From JBPCOB01 sp051000715 (GTDB lineage: Bacteria; Actinomycetota; Actinomycetes; JALYNC01), in assembly GCA_051000715.1 (NCBI GenBank), contig JBPCOB010000182.1, forward strand, positions 1 through 9,230: a stretch of 9,230 nt of DNA, given 5' to 3'. Position 1 is the first letter of the stretch, and the number at the start of each line of letters is the position of its first letter. Both the position numbers and the translations under genes were made by a program. Positions 5,623 to 9,230 of the stretch are shown in pieces. Under the pieces are notes generated by a model. It was given only the letters and a program-made list of their open reading frames with translations, was not told the DNA's origin and did not search any database.

Positions 5623-6399
5623 ATGGACCTGGCCCACGAGACCTTCGGCACCGGAGCACCGGTGGTCTGCCTGCCGGGGTTCGGGGCGGACCGGTCGGTC
5701 GCCGCTACCGCCTTCGAGCCGGTGTTCTGCGCGCGGACGGGGTGGCGCCGGATCTACGTCGACCTACCCGGCTGCGGAGACTCTCCAGCCGGCCCGGCGA
5801 CCTCGGCTGGAATCGTGGACGAGCTGTCCGCGTTCGTCGACCGCCGTTGCGGCGCCGAGCCGGTCCTCCTCGTCGGCTGGTCCTACGGGGCCTATCTGGC
5901 GGCCGCCCTGGCCCGGCGGCGACCGGCGGACGTTCGCGGGCTGCTGCTGGTCTGTCCAGGCGTGCGGATCAGTTCCGGCGACCGGGACCTGCCCGAGCCG
6001 ATGGCGGGCACCGGCGATACCGGCTGGCTCGATGCGGTGCCGGCGGACCTGCACGCGCACTTCCAGGCCGCACTGGGTGCCCGTACGCCGGAGGTGGCGT
6101 CCCGGGTCGCGGAAGTGCTCGCCGCGTCGCCGGCTGGGGATGAGACCTACCTCGAGCGGCTTCGGACTTCGGGCTACCGGTTGCCCGACGAGGACGTCGC
6201 GTTTTCCTATCCTGGTCCGACGCTGATCGTGACCGGGCGACAGGATGGAGTCGTGGGCTACGCCGACCAGTTCAGCGCGCTGTCCAACTACCCCCATGCC
6301 AGTTTCGCCGTGCTGGACGGCGCGGGGCACTACCTGCCGTTCGAACGCCCGGAGGCCCTCCGGAAGATGGCGCTCGACTGGCTCGACCGGATCGCCTAG
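5623..6399 (+). CDS. alpha/beta fold hydrolase
   Basis: A 258-residue single-domain alpha/beta hydrolase. The oxyanion loop is LPGFGAD at 17-23, followed by DLPGCGDS (47-54). The nucleophile elbow is GWSYGA with Ser87, the acid is Asp208 in TGRQDGVV, and the base is His236 in GAGHYLPFERPEA, giving a full Ser-Asp-His triad in family order. A cap region of roughly residues 118-195 separates the core halves, with Trp135 and the DLHAHFQAAL helix. There is no signal peptide, so it should be cytoplasmic. The ATG at 5623 has GAGGA 7 nt upstream; the other ATG at 5601 is out of frame. It is related in size and elbow sequence (GWS[FY]G) to the hydrolase at 768-1559 but lacks the HPxPxxGG signature, so they are different subfamilies. 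It stands alone on the plus strand, converging on the AhpD-like gene. Substrate unknown. Confidence 0.93.
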   Translation: MDLAHETFGTGAPVVCLPGFGADRSVAATAFEPVFCARTGWRRIYVDLPGCGDSPAGPATSAGIVDELSAFVDRRCGAEPVLLVGWSYGAYLAAALARRRPADVRGLLLVCPGVRISSGDRDLPEPMAGTGDTGWLDAVPADLHAHFQAALGARTPEVASRVAEVLAASPAGDETYLERLRTSGYRLPDEDVAFSYPGPTLIVTGRQDGVVGYADQFSALSNYPHASFAVLDGAGHYLPFERPEALRKMALDWLDRIA

Positions 6400-6985
6400 G
6401 CCCCCGTCGGCGGCCCCGGTTGCCGGGCGAGAGCGTGGTACTCCTCGTTCGGCAGCATGTTGGTGGCCATCGCCATCCGGTTGGTGAAGTTGTACATCGC
6501 GGCAACCTCGGCGACGTCCCATGCCTCCTCGTCGGTCAGCCCCACGGCGCGCAACCCTGCCAGGTCGTCCTCCGTGCAGGAGCGGGGCTCGCGGGTGAGC
6601 TTCTCGGCGTACGCGCAGATCGCCGTCCGCCGCTCGTCGAGCCCGGCGCGCCGCCAGTCCAGCGTGATCCGGTCGCCCAGGACCGGGTCACCCAGGGCAT
6701 CGCGGAGCGCGGCACCGTGTGCTACCAGGCAGTACAGGCAGCCGTTGGCCATCGACACGACCACGGCGATCATCTCGCGGTCCGCGACCGAGAGGTGCTC
6801 GGTGGGCACGTGCAGCGACTTGAAGTGGGCGAACCAGGTGCGCAGCCGGTCGGGCCGGAAGGAGTAGGCGCGGAAGACGTTCGGCACGAAGCCGAGGTTC
6901 TCCCGCGCCTTGGCGAAGAGCTTCTGCAGGTCCGCGGGCAGCTCGCCCTCGGCCGGCACCGGGAACCAGCTGCCGACGTCCTGGC

Positions 6986-6989
<4 letters not shown>
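6396..6989 (-). CDS. peroxidase-related / carboxymuconolactone decarboxylase (AhpD-like) family protein
   Basis: A 197-residue all-helical protein of the AhpD/CMD superfamily, close to the 'uncharacterized peroxidase-related enzyme' group. The core reads E72...C84-L-Y-C87-xxx-H91. The spacing matches M. tuberculosis AhpD E118, C130, C133, H137, so the redox CxxC and the proton-relay Glu and His are all present. It probably reduces peroxides or disulfides, but the physiological partner is unknown. The N-terminal part (LFAKARENLGFVPNVFRAYSFRP) is typical of the longer subgroup. The ATG at 6989 overlaps the crotonase stop as ATGA; the frame is open to 7244 only inside that gene. No Shine-Dalgarno is seen, so translation is probably coupled. 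Its stop codon shares CTAG with the convergent hydrolase stop, leaving no space for a terminator between them. Confidence 0.92.
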
Positions 6990-7759
<770 letters not shown>

Positions 7760-7783
7760 GACGGCCTTTCGCTCGGCGTACCG

Positions 7784-7789
7784 AGGTTA
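7784..7789 (-). promoter_or_regulatory. candidate -10 element TAACCT for the crotonase/AhpD-like pair
   Basis: Read on the minus strand, TAACCT fits TAnnnT in the 34-bp gap after the STAS gene. A start near 7777 would leave about 18 nt of leader with the GAAAGG ribosome site before the ATG at 7759. The -35 area lies inside the STAS gene and shows no clear hexamer. The pair might also be read through from STAS. Confidence 0.3.
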
Positions 7790-7793
7790 CGCG

Positions 7794-8111
7794 TCAGGCC
7801 ACCGCGACGGGTGCCCGTTCGACTTGCAGCACCCGGTGCAGCCTCGTTGCCACCAGCAGGCGCTCGATCCGGACCGGGACCCGGCGCAGCACCAGCCGGC
7901 GACCGCAGCGACCGGCCCGGCGGTGAGCACCCACGAGCACGCCGAGCCCGGTGGCATCGAGCAGGACCACCCCGGCCAGATCTACCACCAGGTCGCCGGT
8001 CCCGCCGTCGAGCGCCGCGTGTAGCGCCTGGCGAACGTCGGCCGCCGTGGCCACGTCCAGGTCGCCCCGCAGCATGAGCAGCTCGACCGGGCGCTCGGCG
8101 AAAGCGTCCAC
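7794..8111 (-). CDS. STAS domain protein, anti-sigma factor antagonist-like
   Basis: A single STAS domain of 105 residues. Strand one VELLMLRGDLDVATAADVRQAL (9-30), then LVVDLAGVVLLDATGLGVLVGAHRRA, matches the anti-anti-sigma pattern. The phospho-acceptor position (SpoIIAA Ser58, in DSSGLG) is Thr54 in DATGLG, which can still be phosphorylated by an anti-sigma kinase. I chose the GTG at 8111 because it gives the usual STAS length and has ACGGGGG 5 nt upstream. A GTG at 8201 would add 30 residues, but that stretch lacks a ribosome site, is not STAS sequence, and has markedly less G/C at third positions. No kinase, phosphatase or sigma factor gene is in the window, so it is an orphan that must act with partners elsewhere. 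It probably works in a partner-switching pathway (family knowledge, not shown here). Confidence 0.88.
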   Translation of the reverse strand: MDAFAERPVELLMLRGDLDVATAADVRQALHAALDGGTGDLVVDLAGVVLLDATGLGVLVGAHRRAGRCGRRLVLRRVPVRIERLLVATRLHRVLQVERAPVAVA

Positions 8112-8270
8112 GCGGACCCCCGTCTCAAACCGGGCCCGGCGCCCGAGGTCTTGCGCACTACAACGCCGCAGGGCGCCGAAGGGTTGTGCCGAGCTGGTCA
8201 CGGTTCGGCCACGGTGAGCGGTGCCGCCTCGCCAGAATGCGACTGCCTCCCCCGGGCGACGCGGAAGCCG
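8112..8270. other. gap between the dehalogenase-family gene and STAS; nothing firm
   Basis: These 159 bp hold no supportable gene, RNA or strong hairpin. The part nearest STAS (8112-8201) is open in the STAS frame but has lower G/C at third positions and reads as a Ser/Arg-rich extension, so I treat it as leader. It probably contains the STAS promoter, though no convincing -10/-35 pair stands out. Confidence 0.5.
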
Positions 8271-9140
8271 TCACACCACCAGGAACTCCCGCAGCGCCGC
8301 CCCGACCGGCTCGGGAGCCTCCTCGGCGAGGAAGTGGCCCGCCTCGATCCCGTGGCCACGGACGTCGTCGGCCCACCGGCGCCAGACATCGAGCACGTCG
8401 AACCACCGGGGCAGCTCGTCGAGGGCGCTCCAGAGCACCAGCACCGGGCAGGTGATCCGCCGCCCGGCGGCGCGGTCCGCTTCGTCCAGATCGCTGTCGA
8501 GACCGGCCCCGGCCCGGTAGTCCTCACACATCGCGTGCACGGTCGCGGGGTCCGCGACGCAGCGACGGTAGTCCGCCAGCGCATCCGGATCGAACATGCT
8601 GGTGTCCCCGGTGAAGTAGTAATGCTCCGGGGCGGCGGTGATCACCCGCTCCGGTCCCGGCGCCGGTTGGGCGAGGAAGTACCAGCCCCAGGCGACCAGG
8701 CCGAACTCCTTGCCGGAGCGCTCGGCGAAGCGCCACATCTCCGCCGTCGGCACGATGTCGAGCACCGCCAGGCGGGTGATCCGCTCCGGCGAGTCCAGCG
8801 CCATCCGATAGGCGACCCGCCCACCGCGGTCGTGCCCGACGACCGCGAAGCGGTCGAAGCCCAGTGCCGCCATCAGCGCGACCTGGTCGGCGGCCATCAC
8901 CCGCTTCGAGTAGGGGGCATGGTCATCAGTGGTGGGCGGGACACTGCTGTCGCCGTATCCGCGCAGGTCGGCCGCGACCACGGTGAAGTGCTCGGCCAGC
9001 ACCGGCGCCACGCGGTGCCACATCAGGTGGGTCTGCGGGTGCCCGTGCAACAGCAGCACCGGCGGTCCGGATCCGCCGGTGCGAACCCGCAGCCGAACGT
9101 CGCCAGCGTCCATCATGGCCAGGGAGAAGCCTTGGAACAC
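8271..9140 (-). CDS. alpha/beta hydrolase of the fluoroacetate (haloacetate) dehalogenase family
   Basis: About 289 residues from the GTG at 9140; a GTG at 9170 would add 10. GGGAGG just before 9140 and the VFQGFS start, like LFPGFG in RPA1163, favour the shorter form. Residue numbers here use the 299-residue version. The oxyanion motif is LHGHPQTHLMWHRVAP (41-56), the nucleophile is Asp114 in VGHDRGGR with Arg115 and Arg118 (carboxylate binding in RPA1163), the acid is Asp138 in LDIVPT and the base is His279 in EAGHFLAEEAP. Trp163 and Tyr218 (CEDYRAG) match the halide pocket, but the third pocket residue, His155 of RPA1163, is Gly162 (WGW instead of HW). An Asp nucleophile means haloacid or epoxide hydrolysis; fluoride release is doubtful. 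It lies 51 bp after the partial dehydrogenase on the same strand, probably one operon. Confidence 0.9.
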   Translation of the reverse strand: MFQGFSLAMMDAGDVRLRVRTGGSGPPVLLLHGHPQTHLMWHRVAPVLAEHFTVVAADLRGYGDSSVPPTTDDHAPYSKRVMAADQVALMAALGFDRFAVVGHDRGGRVAYRMALDSPERITRLAVLDIVPTAEMWRFAERSGKEFGLVAWGWYFLAQPAPGPERVITAAPEHYYFTGDTSMFDPDALADYRRCVADPATVHAMCEDYRAGAGLDSDLDEADRAAGRRITCPVLVLWSALDELPRWFDVLDVWRRWADDVRGHGIEAGHFLAEEAPEPVGAALREFLVV

Positions 9141-9191
9141 GTTCCTCCCTGGAGTCGTCGCGGTCGGCACAGCGCTGTTGCCCAGCCGGGC

Positions 9192-9230
9192 TCAGCCGTC
9201 GTACCGGTACCAGCCGCGGCCGGTCTTGCG
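9192..9230 (-). CDS. 3' end of a 3-hydroxyacyl-CoA dehydrogenase (partial, cut by window edge)
   Basis: Only the last 12 codons and the TGA are in the window, too short for ORF callers. They read RKTGRGWYRYDG, the C-terminal signature of 3-hydroxyacyl-/3-hydroxybutyryl-CoA dehydrogenases. The gene at 1800-3392 has RKTGRGFYTYDG at its residues 275-286, where its first module ends. The stop right after YDG fits a single-module enzyme of about 280-290 residues, as in Hbd/FadB2-type proteins. The remainder lies beyond the right edge. The dehalogenase-family gene follows closely on the same strand. Confidence 0.8.
   Translation of the reverse strand, partial: RKTGRGWYRYDG

Noticed and set aside
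4353..5651. 432-residue minus-strand ORF opposite AIM24 and the small gene
   Set aside because: Low-complexity Arg/Gly/Ala sequence with no domain, opposite well-supported genes; a high-GC shadow frame.
5601..6143. ORF starting at ATG 5601 upstream of the second hydrolase
   Set aside because: Out of frame with the hydrolase; Arg/Gly-rich shadow translation.
9205..9214. GTACCGGTAC-like palindrome near the right edge
   Set aside because: It falls inside the coding end of the partial dehydrogenase (WYRYDG codons) and is explained by that sequence.

Overview
This is a GC-rich, gene-dense window with strongly G/C-biased third codon positions, GTG starts and many 4-bp stop/start overlaps. These features, together with a DUF3159 membrane protein, an AIM24-family protein and a small CxxC/HxHxxC protein typical of actinomycetes, point to a high-GC actinobacterium, possibly of the Micromonosporaceae. 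The lineage is an inference from gene families; there is no rRNA gene in the window.

Positions 4-3392 hold a tightly packed minus-strand operon read leftwards: a duplicated-module 3-hydroxyacyl-CoA dehydrogenase (1800-3392), an 83-residue probable zinc-binding protein (1552-1803), a COG2945-like alpha/beta hydrolase (768-1559) and a classical SDR oxidoreductase (4-771). The genes overlap by 4, 8 and 4 bp, so translation is probably coupled. A 96-bp divergent gap (3393-3488) holds a perfect 17-bp palindrome. It separates this operon from a plus-strand group: DUF3159 membrane protein (3489-4181), AIM24-family protein (4203-4997) and a small proline-rich-tailed protein (5010-5393). After a 229-bp gap with two hairpin-like repeats comes a second alpha/beta hydrolase (5623-6399).

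From 6396 to the right end all genes are on the minus strand. Reading leftwards from the edge: the last 12 codons of a second 3-hydroxyacyl-CoA dehydrogenase (9192-9230), a fluoroacetate-dehalogenase-family hydrolase (8271-9140), a single STAS-domain protein (7794-8111), a crotonase-fold protein (6986-7759) and an AhpD-like peroxidase-related protein (6396-6989), the last two coupled by an ATGA overlap. The AhpD-like gene and the plus-strand hydrolase meet tail to tail and share a CTAG for their stop codons.

The common theme is acyl-CoA or small carboxylate catabolism: two hydroxyacyl-CoA dehydrogenases, a crotonase, an SDR and three alpha/beta hydrolases. No thiolase, acyl-CoA ligase or acyl-CoA dehydrogenase is present, so no full pathway can be drawn. 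Several enzymes carry altered active sites: the crotonase lacks both hydratase glutamates, the dehalogenase homologue has Gly where the halide-pocket His is expected, and the second half of the large dehydrogenase is degenerate. I see no mobile element, CRISPR array, RNA gene or clear foreign island. The window looks like ordinary actinobacterial metabolic chromosome with a few details worth checking.
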